NCBI GenBank assembly: GCA_016192065.1
Contig: JACPUX010000007.1
Span: forward strand, 1-50,112
From: Betaproteobacteria bacterium
Lineage (GTDB): Bacteria > Pseudomonadota > Gammaproteobacteria > Burkholderiales > Casimicrobiaceae
DNA length: 50,112 nucleotides
Direction: 5' to 3'
The position numbers and the translations under genes are program-made. The notes beneath the pieces are model-generated. The model made no database searches and had not been told where the DNA came from. It was given only the letters and a program-made list of their open reading frames with translations. Each line of letters starts with the position of its first letter. Within the stretch, counting starts at the first letter, position 1. Positions 33,809 to 41,301 of this stretch are shown piece after piece.

Positions 33809-34570
33809 ATGAGCCCGGCCTGGACCCAAATTCGCAAGCGCGACCCGGAAAAAGCCCCGCCCAAGGCGGTCGCCGAAGCTCCTGCGCCACCGGAGCCGGC
33901 GCCCGAATCGATCAGTTTCGCCTCCATACACCTGGCCATCGGCGACGCTTTGCAAATGCAGCCGGTGGTTGACAATCACCTGCGCTACTACGTCACCCTG
34001 ATCGGTTATGTGGAAAAGCGCAGCGTGCTGGTTACGGCACCGGTGATCGAAGGGCATGTGCAGCTCATTCGCGAGGGCCAGCCCTTCGTGCTGAGGGCGT
34101 TTTCGGGCCGCAATGCCTACGCCTTCGACGCTGGCGTCCTGAAGAGCTGTGGGGCGCCGTTTCCCTATCTGCACCTCAGTTACCCGAAGAGCGTGCAGAC
34201 TCTGCCCGTGCGTAGCGAACAACGCATCCGCGTGAACCTCATTGGCGCCGTTCCGGAAGTCGATGGTGTGCTACAGAGCGAGCCCCAGGCCTGTCTGGTG
34301 GTCGACCTGAGCCTGGGCGGCGCGATGATCACGGCGCCGCAGCGCTTGGTCGAAGTCGGCCACAGGTTCAGTTTATCCATACGCATCGTCGCCAATCAGG
34401 CGCCGGTTTATGTGGCGCTACCCTGCATTTTGCGCAACCTGCGCGAAACACCGGCGACGGATGGGCGCGGCTCGGTTTTGCACCACGGTGTGCAGTTCCT
34501 GGATATCGACGCCAAGGACCAGTTGCTGCTCGAGAATTTCATCTTCCGCGCCATGTTGTCCGAACTCTGA
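33809..34570 (+). CDS. PilZ-domain c-di-GMP receptor, YcgR-like
   Basis: A 253-aa protein. A Pro/Ala-rich lead (1-32) is followed by a YcgR-N-like beta domain (about 33-135; GDALQMQPVVDNHLRYYVTLIGY) and a PilZ domain (about 138-250). The c-di-GMP binding residues are present: the arginines in LPVRSEQRIRVNL (RxxxR) and DLSLGGAMI (D/NxSxxG). YcgR-like proteins slow flagellar motors when c-di-GMP is high. I chose the ATG at 33809, since an in-frame ATG at 33746 would overlap the HDOD gene by 50 bp. It follows HDOD and precedes an MCP gene, fitting a motility-control role. Confidence 0.9.
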   Translation: MSPAWTQIRKRDPEKAPPKAVAEAPAPPEPAPESISFASIHLAIGDALQMQPVVDNHLRYYVTLIGYVEKRSVLVTAPVIEGHVQLIREGQPFVLRAFSGRNAYAFDAGVLKSCGAPFPYLHLSYPKSVQTLPVRSEQRIRVNLIGAVPEVDGVLQSEPQACLVVDLSLGGAMITAPQRLVEVGHRFSLSIRIVANQAPVYVALPCILRNLRETPATDGRGSVLHHGVQFLDIDAKDQLLLENFIFRAMLSEL

Positions 34571-34738
34571 GTTCGCCGGCGCGCTGTTCCATACGCACCC
34601 GGCGGCAAATTTTGCCGCTTGTCGGCCCGCCGACCACCTTCAGCTTTTCCCTCCTCGCGCCGTAACAGTTGGTACCGGCCGGCGCAAGTGCGCTGGCTGG
34701 CAGGATCGAGAGTCCCGAATCTCGCGGGAGGGAAAGCG

Positions 34739-36514
34739 ATGAATCAAGCAGGAACGGCCCCTGGCGGGGCGACCATGGGGGTGGAGATGAACGCGGCCAA
34801 GGCGACGAAACCCGGCGGTGGTGCATTCAGCGTCATGTGGGTGGTGCTGGGAATCAACGTGGTGGCGCTGCTCCTGGTGGCGGGCGGATGGTTCAGTCTG
34901 CCCAGTGGCCCCGCCGATGGCGGCGCGGGGTTCTATTTGGCGATCGCGCTGGCGCTATTGTTACTTTGCGGCGGCATGCTCACCTATGCTGCGATGCAGC
35001 GTGGCGGCACCACGGGTGGCAGTCAGGGGGAGATGCTGGACGCGCTCGCCGACGCTAGCAAGAGCGACGCGGATTTGTCCCGCGACGTGCCGCTGGCACC
35101 AGGCAAGCGCAACGCCCTGATCGAAGGCTACAACACCTTCCTCACCAAGCTGCGCGCGGTACTCGACGAAGTGCGCAAGATGAGCGTGTCAATCGCCCGC
35201 GAAGCCGCCGCCGTGAAGAAGCGCGTCACCGATACCACTGCCAGCGCGGTGCGCCAAGGTCAGCTCACCGAGACAGTCTTCACCGCCAGCGAAGAGGCGA
35301 CCAAGGCGATCAACCAGATCTCCACCCACACCCACCAGATCTCCGATTCCACCAATGCCAACCTCAATGCGGCGCGCCAGTCGCTGGTTGAGCTGCGCGA
35401 CGTGCGTTCGCGAATCGAGGGCGTGACCAACAAACTCAACGGCTTCACCGGCACGGTCAATACTCTGACCAAGCGTTCGGTGAGCATTCGGGAAGTGGTG
35501 GAGCTAATCAAAGCCCTATCCGAGCAAACCAACATGCTGGCGCTCAACGCCGCAATTGAAGCCGCGCGAGCCGGCGAGGCGGGACGCGGGTTCGCCGTGG
35601 TGGCCGACGAAGTGCGCCATCTCGCTGAGCGGGCTCGTACCGCCAGCGACGAAATCAGCACGAACATCGCGGAAATGCTGAAGCTGGTCGACAGCACCCA
35701 ACAGGAGACCCAGCAGATCGTCGGTGACATCAACGCCACTAATCACGCGGTCGCCAATTCGGCGCAGCGCTTCGAGGGCATGGTGGGGGACTTTGAGCGC
35801 ACCAGCACGCAACTTCTGGATGTGGCCGCGGCGGTGGAAGAGCTGACCGCCACCAATGCCCAGGTCAACGACAACGTGCATGAAATTCACCGCCTTTCCT
35901 CGGCCGTCGCCGAGCAAATGCAGATGTCGCAGAAGTCCACCGAGACGCTCTTCTCCGCCACCGAGCGGATCCAAGATCTGGCCTGCCGCTTCAAGATCGG
36001 CTACGGCGCTTTCGAGGATGCACTCAACGCCGTGCGCGGCTATCGCGATCTCATCCAGGGAAAGATCGAAGCCATGGCCGAGCGCGGTGTCGATGTCTTC
36101 GACCAGAATTACCGGCCTTTTGGAGATTGTGATCCGCCCAAGTTCAACGTGAGCTACGCCGACACCTTCGAGCGTGAATTGCAGCGCGATTGCGACGAAG
36201 CGGTTGGGCGCATCAAAGGCGGCGCGTATTGCGTGCCGGTGGATACGAACGGCTACCTTGCCGTGCATCACGCCAAATTCAGCAAACCGCTCACCGGCAA
36301 TAAGGAAACCGATCTCTGGGGCAACCGTGCCCGGCGCTTCTTCAAGGCACCGACCGAGATCCGCGCCGCCAAGAACACTCAGCCCTTCCTGCTGCAAACC
36401 TACTTGCGGGATACTGGCGAACTGCTGTGCGACATGGCCATGCCCATCCACATCCGGGGCCGGCACTGGGGGAATGTGCGGGCCGGGTTCGACAGCTCGG
36501 TGATGCTCTCGTAA
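34739..36514 (+). CDS. Methyl-accepting chemotaxis protein with C-terminal cytoplasmic sensor-like domain
   Basis: A 591-aa transducer. Two helices (about 32-53 and 64-86) are separated by only about 10 residues, so almost nothing is periplasmic. The signalling domain contains the conserved hairpin tip [19 protein letters not shown] and [18 protein letters not shown]. After it comes an extra domain (about 435-591) with [66 protein letters not shown] and [14 protein letters not shown]. This resembles the Cache/PilJ-like C-terminal sensor found in some proteobacterial MCPs. The sensing part is therefore probably intracellular. GGGAGG precedes the ATG at 34739; an earlier in-frame ATG at 34619 is less likely. 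Confidence 0.9.
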   Translation: MNQAGTAPGGATMGVEMNAAKATKPGGGAFSVMWVVLGINVVALLLVAGGWFSLPSGPADGGAGFYLAIALALLLLCGGMLTYAAMQRGGTTGGSQGEMLDALADASKSDADLSRDVPLAPGKRNALIEGYNTFLTKLRAVLDEVRKMSVSIAREAAAVKKRVTDTTASAVRQGQLTETVFTASEEATKAINQISTHTHQISDSTNANLNAARQSLVELRDVRSRIEGVTNKLNGFTGTVNTLTKRSVSIREVVELIKALSEQTNMLALNAAIEAARAGEAGRGFAVVADEVRHLAERARTASDEISTNIAEMLKLVDSTQQETQQIVGDINATNHAVANSAQRFEGMVGDFERTSTQLLDVAAAVEELTATNAQVNDNVHEIHRLSSAVAEQMQMSQKSTETLFSATERIQDLACRFKIGYGAFEDALNAVRGYRDLIQGKIEAMAERGVDVFDQNYRPFGDCDPPKFNVSYADTFERELQRDCDEAVGRIKGGAYCVPVDTNGYLAVHHAKFSKPLTGNKETDLWGNRARRFFKAPTEIRAAKNTQPFLLQTYLRDTGELLCDMAMPIHIRGRHWGNVRAGFDSSVMLS

Positions 36515-36566
36515 GGGAGGCGAGCGTGGCAGGTGTTCGTGGGAGATGGTGGGCAGCGCGGGTAGA

Positions 36567-36582
36567 CGCGGGCTTGCCCGCG
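36567..36582. other. Hairpin between convergent MCP and ATR genes
   Basis: CGCGGG, loop CTTG, CCCGCG: the compact 'CGGGCTTGCCCG' type of hairpin common as REP-like elements in proteobacteria. It lies in the 183-bp gap between the MCP and adenosyltransferase genes and may contribute to termination from both sides. Confidence 0.4.
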
Positions 36583-36697
36583 AACTATTCGACCGGCCGC
36601 CCGAAGTCCCGTTTGAGGCCAAGCCCGCCCTTGGTACATGGCTTGTCACCCCAGGGTGGATCTAGGCCTGTCCGAGCCTAATTGACCAGGGCGCGAA

Positions 36698-37255
36698 TCA
36701 ATCGCGCCGGTTCAGACCCTTTTGCCAGAGCACATCGCCTTGTCCGGCGACGCGATTGAGCAGGCGCGCCTGGACGAACAAGAGGTCGGAAAGACGGTTG
36801 AGGTAGCGCCGCGCCGGTTCGCTCACAGCCTCCGACTGCCCCAGACTTACTACGCGCCGTTCGGCGCGTCGGCAAACGGTGCGGCAAACCTGCGCCAAGG
36901 CGGCAGCGCGGCAGCCGCCGGGGAGAATGAACTCCTTGAGCGATCCAAGTTGCGCGTTGGCCGCGTCGAGCAGGCGTTCCAGACGCGCGACATACTGGTC
37001 CTGCACCGCGGCGAGACCCGGCACCGCCAGCTCGCCGCCCAAGTCGAACAGATCGTGCTGAACCCCGAGGAGCACCTCGGCGATCTGCGCGGGCAAATCC
37101 TCGGCGAGCAAGACACCGATATGCGCGTTCAATTCATCCACCGCGCCGATCGCTTCGATGCGCAAATGATCCTTGGCCACCCGCGTACCGTCGCCCAGGC
37201 CGGTGGTGCCCTGGTCGCCGGTGCGGGTGTAGATGCGGGAGAGTCGGTGGCCCAT
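36698..37255 (-). CDS. Cob(I)alamin adenosyltransferase, PduO type
   Basis: A 185-aa ATP:cob(I)alamin adenosyltransferase that makes adenosylcobalamin in the cytoplasm. The N-terminal ATP site SRIYTRTGDQGTTGLGDG, the segment AIGAVDELNAHIGV and the late CRRAERRVVSL and YLNRLSDLLFVQARLLN segments are PduO-family signatures. Length is typical. It is a single gene between the MCP gene and ppiC, about 8 kb from the cobalamin salvage genes, and complements them. A dispersed repeat begins immediately upstream of its start (37261). Confidence 0.93.
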   Translation of the reverse strand: MGHRLSRIYTRTGDQGTTGLGDGTRVAKDHLRIEAIGAVDELNAHIGVLLAEDLPAQIAEVLLGVQHDLFDLGGELAVPGLAAVQDQYVARLERLLDAANAQLGSLKEFILPGGCRAAALAQVCRTVCRRAERRVVSLGQSEAVSEPARRYLNRLSDLLFVQARLLNRVAGQGDVLWQKGLNRRD

Positions 37256-37260
37256 GAAAG

Positions 37261-37375
37261 GTCAGGAAAACGCTGACTAAAGCCGGCGCACCGGCCAAGG
37301 CTGGTGTCCAGTTCCTTGAGTTTTCGTCATTCCGGCCATCGCCGGAATGACGTAACTGATTTGATCAGCGTCTCC
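37261..37375 (+). repeat. Dispersed intergenic repeat, best copy D
   Basis: About 115 bp. The first half carries CAGGAAAACGCTGAC and AAGGCTGGTGTCCAGTTCC. The second half is a perfect 12-bp inverted repeat (37325-37352, CGTCATTCCGGC/GCCGGAATGACG with loop CATC) followed by CTGATTTGATCAGCGTCT. Other copies are at 1811, 12989, 15281 (minus) and partly 27047. Confidence 0.65.
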
Positions 37376-37397
37376 TCGAGCCTCGTGGCGTTGACGC

Positions 37398-38210
37398 TTA
37401 CTTGATGCCAGCCTTGGCGCGCAGCTCGCGAATGAGCTTGTCGAGCACCTTGCTCTGCGACTGCTGTTGGAGATTCTGCTTCACTTCTTCGAAAGTCGGC
37501 ACCTTGGCGGCGCGCACATCGTCGAGCTGAATCACGTGCCAGCCGAACTGCGATTGCACCGGCAGGGGCGTGAACTTGCCCTTGGTCAGGCCAACCATGG
37601 CGTCGGAGAAGGGCTTCACGAAATTGGCGGGGCTGTTCCAGTCGAGGTCGCCACCTTTGACCTTGGAGCCTTCATCCTTGGAGCGCTCGGCTAGTTTCTC
37701 GAATTTCTCGCCCTTCTGAAGCTGGGCGATGATGTCCTTGGCCTCGTCTTCCTTCTCCACCAGGATGTGGCGAACCTTGTATTCCTTGTCGCCGAGTTGC
37801 GCCTTGATGCCCTCGTAGTCCTTCTTCAGCTCGTCATCGGAGACCGGGTGGGCCTTCATGTAGTCCTGCACGAAGGCGCGTAGCATCACGTTTTGGGCCG
37901 CCAAATCCATCTGCACCTTCATGCCGGCGTCCTTGTCCATGCCTTTCTTCTTGGCTTCGCGCATCATCAACTCACGATGGGTGAGTTCCTCGGTGATGCG
38001 GGCACGCACTTGCGGTGTGTCTTGCTGGCCGAACTTGATCGCTTCCTTGAGCATGAAATCGAAATGCGCCTGGGAGTAGATCGCCTTCGGTTCAGCGGCT
38101 TTTTCCGCCTTGGGCGCGGCAGCTTTGGCCTTGGTGTCCTGAGCCAGGGCCAGCGGCGTAGTGAGCAGCACAGCGGCGGCAAAGATTGCGGTGGGTCGAT
38201 TGAATTTCAC
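37398..38210 (-). CDS. Periplasmic peptidyl-prolyl isomerase, parvulin (PpiC/PrsA-like)
   Basis: A 270-aa protein with a classical signal peptide (MKFNRPTAIFAAAVLLTT, cleaved after ALA). A helical SurA-N-like chaperone part (about 45-130) is followed by the rotamase core (about 135-225): KVRHILVEKEDEAKDI, FEKLAERSKDEGSKVKGGDL and QFGWHVIQLDD. It assists folding of outer-membrane or periplasmic proteins. It follows yciB and bolA on the same strand (39 bp after bolA), a gene order seen in many betaproteobacteria. Confidence 0.93.
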   Translation of the reverse strand: MKFNRPTAIFAAAVLLTTPLALAQDTKAKAAAPKAEKAAEPKAIYSQAHFDFMLKEAIKFGQQDTPQVRARITEELTHRELMMREAKKKGMDKDAGMKVQMDLAAQNVMLRAFVQDYMKAHPVSDDELKKDYEGIKAQLGDKEYKVRHILVEKEDEAKDIIAQLQKGEKFEKLAERSKDEGSKVKGGDLDWNSPANFVKPFSDAMVGLTKGKFTPLPVQSQFGWHVIQLDDVRAAKVPTFEEVKQNLQQQSQSKVLDKLIRELRAKAGIK

Positions 38211-38249
38211 GAATTTTCCTTCCTGGTGGGTACAAAAAAGTGAAACAAC

Positions 38250-38513
38250 TCAGAGCTCGGTGGGGGTGAGTGCCCGCAGGCTCAAGGCGTGTATGGACCG
38301 CGGCAGAAGATCGCCCAGTCGCGCATGGACCAGGCGGTGGCGAGCCAAGGTAGGCAGTCCGACGAAAGCCTCGGACACGACCATAACCCGAAAGTGCCCG
38401 CCGCCTGTGCGCGCACCGGCGTGGCCGACGTGCCTGGCCGAGTCATCGACCACCTCCAGACGCAGCGGCTGGAGGTCGGCAAGACGGCTTCGGATTACCT
38501 GCGCATCGGTCAT
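38250..38513 (-). CDS. bolA: BolA-family protein
   Basis: An 87-aa BolA-like protein. The core DSARHVGHAGARTGGGHFRVMVVSEAFVGLPTLARHRLVH contains the conserved His residues used with monothiol glutaredoxins for [2Fe-2S] handling, and the helix RHRLVHARLGDLL. It starts MTDAQVIRSRLADLQP. It lies between yciB (28 bp upstream) and ppiC. Whether it acts as a BolA-type regulator or an IbaG-type iron-sulfur chaperone cannot be told from sequence alone. Confidence 0.92.
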   Translation of the reverse strand: MTDAQVIRSRLADLQPLRLEVVDDSARHVGHAGARTGGGHFRVMVVSEAFVGLPTLARHRLVHARLGDLLPRSIHALSLRALTPTEL

Positions 38514-38541
38514 GACGGTTCAGAGCTGGCGAAGAAATCGC

Positions 38542-39078
38542 TCAGGATTCGTCTGGCACATAGCGCGACAACAACACCCCCTGCGCCAGCACAAAAGCCA
38601 GGGTCAGCCCGATGCCACCCCAGACTTTGAAGTTGACCCAGACCTCGAGTGGCCAGTTGAAGGCCACATAGAGGTTGAGTACGCCCATGGCGGCGAAGAA
38701 GCCGACCCAGGACCAGGTGAGCATGCTCCAGACCGGATCGGGCAGCGCGATTTCTTTTTCGTCGATGAGTTTCTTCAGGAGGTCGCGACGCCAAAAGAGC
38801 TTGCCCGCGGCAAGGATGCCGCCAAACACCCAATAGAGCACGGTGGGTTTCCACTTGATGAAGGTGTCGTCGCGCAGCAGCAAGGTGGCGCCGCCGAAGA
38901 TCAGGATCACGGCCAGGCTCAGCCACTGGCTGGTCCCCACTGGCTGGCCGCGGAACTTGAGCCAGCCGATCTGAATCACCGAGGCGGCAATGGCGACCCC
39001 CGTGGCGACATAGATGTCGGCCAGCTTGAAGGCGATGAAAAACAGGATCAGGGGTAAAAAATCAACGAATAGCTTCAT
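38542..39078 (-). CDS. yciB: Septation protein A / inner-membrane protein YciB
   Basis: A 178-aa protein with about five hydrophobic helices, the usual length for YciB (IspZ). It begins MKLFVDFLPLILFFIAFKLAD and contains WLSLAVILIFGGATLLLRDDTFIKWKPT and FKVWGGIGLTLAFVLAQG, all family hallmarks. YciB helps maintain the cell envelope and division. It is the first gene of yciB-bolA-ppiC, transcribed from the 39079-39203 gap. Confidence 0.95.
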   Translation of the reverse strand: MKLFVDFLPLILFFIAFKLADIYVATGVAIAASVIQIGWLKFRGQPVGTSQWLSLAVILIFGGATLLLRDDTFIKWKPTVLYWVFGGILAAGKLFWRRDLLKKLIDEKEIALPDPVWSMLTWSWVGFFAAMGVLNLYVAFNWPLEVWVNFKVWGGIGLTLAFVLAQGVLLSRYVPDES

Positions 39079-39203
39079 GCCGCGAAAAAGAGTGAGTTCG
39101 GAATGTCGCCCGAAGGGCGGAACTTAGGAGGCAGGCCGAAACGCGCCGCGGGCTGCGGCACCGGCGCGGCGTTGCCGACCGGGCGCGGGGGACGGGAACT
39201 GAT

Positions 39204-39815
39204 TCAACATAACTTTTCATTATCCGCCCGATCGCGCTTCTTGTCCAATCGCGAGCTGGGGCGGCGCTTCAGCCAATCCAGTCGGGTCCAGTCGAAGCCT
39301 GGCCCTGGGTCGGTCTTGCGCCCCGGTGCGATGTCGCTGTGGCCCACGACCGCGGCGATCGGGTAGGTCCTGGCAAGCAATCGGGTCAGGCCACCCAGAC
39401 GGGTGTACTGCGCGTTGGTGTAGCCGCTCTGGTCGGTACCTTCGAGTTCGATGCCGACGGAAAAGTCATTGCAGTGCTCGCGCCCCTGCCACTGTGAGAC
39501 TCCGGCATGCCAGGCGCGCTTGGTACAGGCAACGAACTGAATCAACTCGCCGTCCCGCCGGATCAAGAAATGTGCCGCGACGCGTAGATGGGCGATGCTC
39601 GCGTAGTACGGGTGGGCCCTGGGATCGAGGGTGTTGGTGAACAGTTTGACGATTCCCTCGCCGCCGAATTCGCCCGGTGGCAGGCTGATGTTGTGAAGCA
39701 CCAGAAGCTCCACCGCCATGCCGCCCGGACGCTCGTCGCAGTTGGGCGAGTCAATCTGGCGCGCTTCGGGCACCAGGCCCTCGGGGCTGAGGCTGAGCCG
39801 CTTTCGCGAGGTCAC
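39204..39815 (-). CDS. ampD: 1,6-anhydro-N-acetylmuramyl-L-alanine amidase AmpD
   Basis: A 203-aa cytoplasmic zinc amidase of peptidoglycan recycling. It starts at GTG 39815, just after GAGG. It contains ARQIDSPNCDERPGG, LLVLHNISLPPGEFGG (zinc His), HFLIRRDGELIQFV, CNDFSVGIELEG, and VVGHSDIAPGRKTDPGPGFDW with the second His and the catalytic Lys/Asp. All family motifs are present. Its start codon overlaps the stop of a 45-aa ORF (TAGTG), linking it to pilR. AmpD lowers the anhydro-muropeptides that induce AmpC in other bacteria; no ampC is seen. Confidence 0.95.
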   Translation of the reverse strand: MTSRKRLSLSPEGLVPEARQIDSPNCDERPGGMAVELLVLHNISLPPGEFGGEGIVKLFTNTLDPRAHPYYASIAHLRVAAHFLIRRDGELIQFVACTKRAWHAGVSQWQGREHCNDFSVGIELEGTDQSGYTNAQYTRLGGLTRLLARTYPIAAVVGHSDIAPGRKTDPGPGFDWTRLDWLKRRPSSRLDKKRDRADNEKLC

Positions 39816-39952
39816 TAGTACCTCGAATACTCTTTGCCCGACGACGGCAAAACCGAGCGCGAGGCTGACGGCCGTGCGGCCTTTGCAGCCTGGGCGAGCG
39901 CCGCGCCATAGCGCTCTGCCGCAGCAAGCGCGGGCCTTTGGGGCGGTCTCAA
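39815..39952 (-). CDS. Candidate 45-aa ORF joining pilR and ampD
   Basis: The frame begins with TTG overlapping the pilR stop (TTGA) and ends in TAG overlapping the ampD GTG start (TAGTG). It exactly fills the 133-bp gap between the two genes. The product begins MRPPQRPALAAAERYGAALA and is Ala/Arg-rich (AKAARPSASRSVLPSS), ending KEYSRY; an amphipathic helix is possible in the first half. No family is recognised. Overlap at both ends fits translational coupling; a weak TTG start and short length argue for caution. It may instead be spacer DNA that happens to be open. Confidence 0.4.
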   Translation of the reverse strand: MRPPQRPALAAAERYGAALAQAAKAARPSASRSVLPSSGKEYSRY

Positions 39953-41295
39953 TTGATGCCCAGCCGCTCCATGCGGTAGCGCATGGCGCGGAAGGTGATG
40001 CCGAGAAGCTTGGCCGCGGCGGTGCGGTTGAAACGCGTCTTCTCCAGCGCTTCGAGTATGGCTTCCTTTTCGACTCGGTCGAGGTATTCCTGCAGCGGCC
40101 ACCTGGAGCTGGGTGTCGGTGCCTCTAGCCCGGATTCGCTGGGTGCGGGCGACAGATGCAGGTCTTCGACGGTGATCAGTCGCGGCTGCGCGGCCAGCGC
40201 CAGCGCGCGTTCAAGCACGTTTTCAAGCTCGCGCACATTGCCCGGGAAGGCGTAATGCTTGAGCGCTTCGAGCGCGTCCGGCTCGAAATCGGCCGCGGCG
40301 TCGCCGCCCAGGCGTCGCAGGACCGCGCGGGCGATCTCCGGAATGTCCTCGGCCATTTCGCGCAGGCTGGGCATGGCCAGTTGAATCACGTTCAGGCGAT
40401 AGTAGAGGTCCTGGCGGAATTTTCCAGCTTCCACCAGGGCCTCGAGTTGCTGATGCGTGGCGCTGATGATGCGCACATCGACCGGTTCTTCCTGGGTAGC
40501 GCCGACTTTGCGCACACGCTTTTCCTGAATCGCCCGCAGCAGCTTCACCTGCATGTTGATCGGCAGGTCGGCGACTTCGTCGAGGAAGAGGGTGCCGCCG
40601 GTCGCGGCCTGAAAGAACCCCGCGCGATCGCTGTCGGCCCCAGTGAAGGCGCCCTTCTTGTAGCCGAAAAACTCCGATTCCATGAGGGTTTCGGGAATGG
40701 CCCCGCAGTTCACCGGCACGAAGGGGTGGCCGACGCGCGGGCCCTTGTCGTGGATCAGCCGAGCCGCCAACTCCTTGCCGCTGCCCGATTCGCCGGTGAT
40801 GTACACCGGAGCCTGGCTGCGCGCGAGTTTCTCGATCAGGCGGCGGGCTTCGCGGATCGCCGGGGATTGGCCGAGCAGCGCCTGCTCCTGCGGTTCCTCC
40901 ACCGGGGTCTGGGTCTGTGGCAGTTTGAGCGCGGTCTTCACCAGAGCGCGCAGTTGTTCCAGGCCCACGGGCTTGGCCAGGTAGTCGAAGGCACCCGCCT
41001 TGAGCGCGGCGACCGCATTGGCGGTGTTGCCGTGGGCGGTGATCACCGCCACGGGGACGTCGAGCCCCTGCTGAGCGATGTGCTCCACGATGCGCAGGCC
41101 TTCGCCATCGGGCAGGCGCATGTCGGTGAGACACAGATCGAAGTGCGCCGCCTTCAGCGCTTCCAGCGCCGAGCCCACGGACTGCGCGCGGGTAACCTCG
41201 AGCCCCATGCGCAGGAGCGTGAGCTCCAGTAGTTCCAGGATGTCCGGCTCGTCATCGACCAGCAGGACGTGTCGGCTGCGTGCTTTGGTGACCAT
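39949..41295 (-). CDS. pilR: Sigma-54-dependent response regulator PilR
   Basis: A 448-aa NtrC-type activator controlling type IV pilin genes. The receiver (1-120) has D14-D15, phospho-acceptor D58 (LTDMRLPDGEG) and K108. The AAA+ domain has Walker A GESGSGKE (168-175), the sigma-54 contact loop GAFTGA (215-220), FLDEVADLP and the R-finger region. The C-terminal Fis-type helix-turn-helix (about 405-448, ILEALEKTRFNRTAAAKLLG) binds DNA. The start lies seven bases after the pilS stop. Its partner PilS is encoded directly upstream. Confidence 0.94.
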   Translation of the reverse strand: MVTKARSRHVLLVDDEPDILELLELTLLRMGLEVTRAQSVGSALEALKAAHFDLCLTDMRLPDGEGLRIVEHIAQQGLDVPVAVITAHGNTANAVAALKAGAFDYLAKPVGLEQLRALVKTALKLPQTQTPVEEPQEQALLGQSPAIREARRLIEKLARSQAPVYITGESGSGKELAARLIHDKGPRVGHPFVPVNCGAIPETLMESEFFGYKKGAFTGADSDRAGFFQAATGGTLFLDEVADLPINMQVKLLRAIQEKRVRKVGATQEEPVDVRIISATHQQLEALVEAGKFRQDLYYRLNVIQLAMPSLREMAEDIPEIARAVLRRLGGDAAADFEPDALEALKHYAFPGNVRELENVLERALALAAQPRLITVEDLHLSPAPSESGLEAPTPSSRWPLQEYLDRVEKEAILEALEKTRFNRTAAAKLLGITFRAMRYRMERLGIN

Positions 41296-41301
41296 GCGGC
41301 C

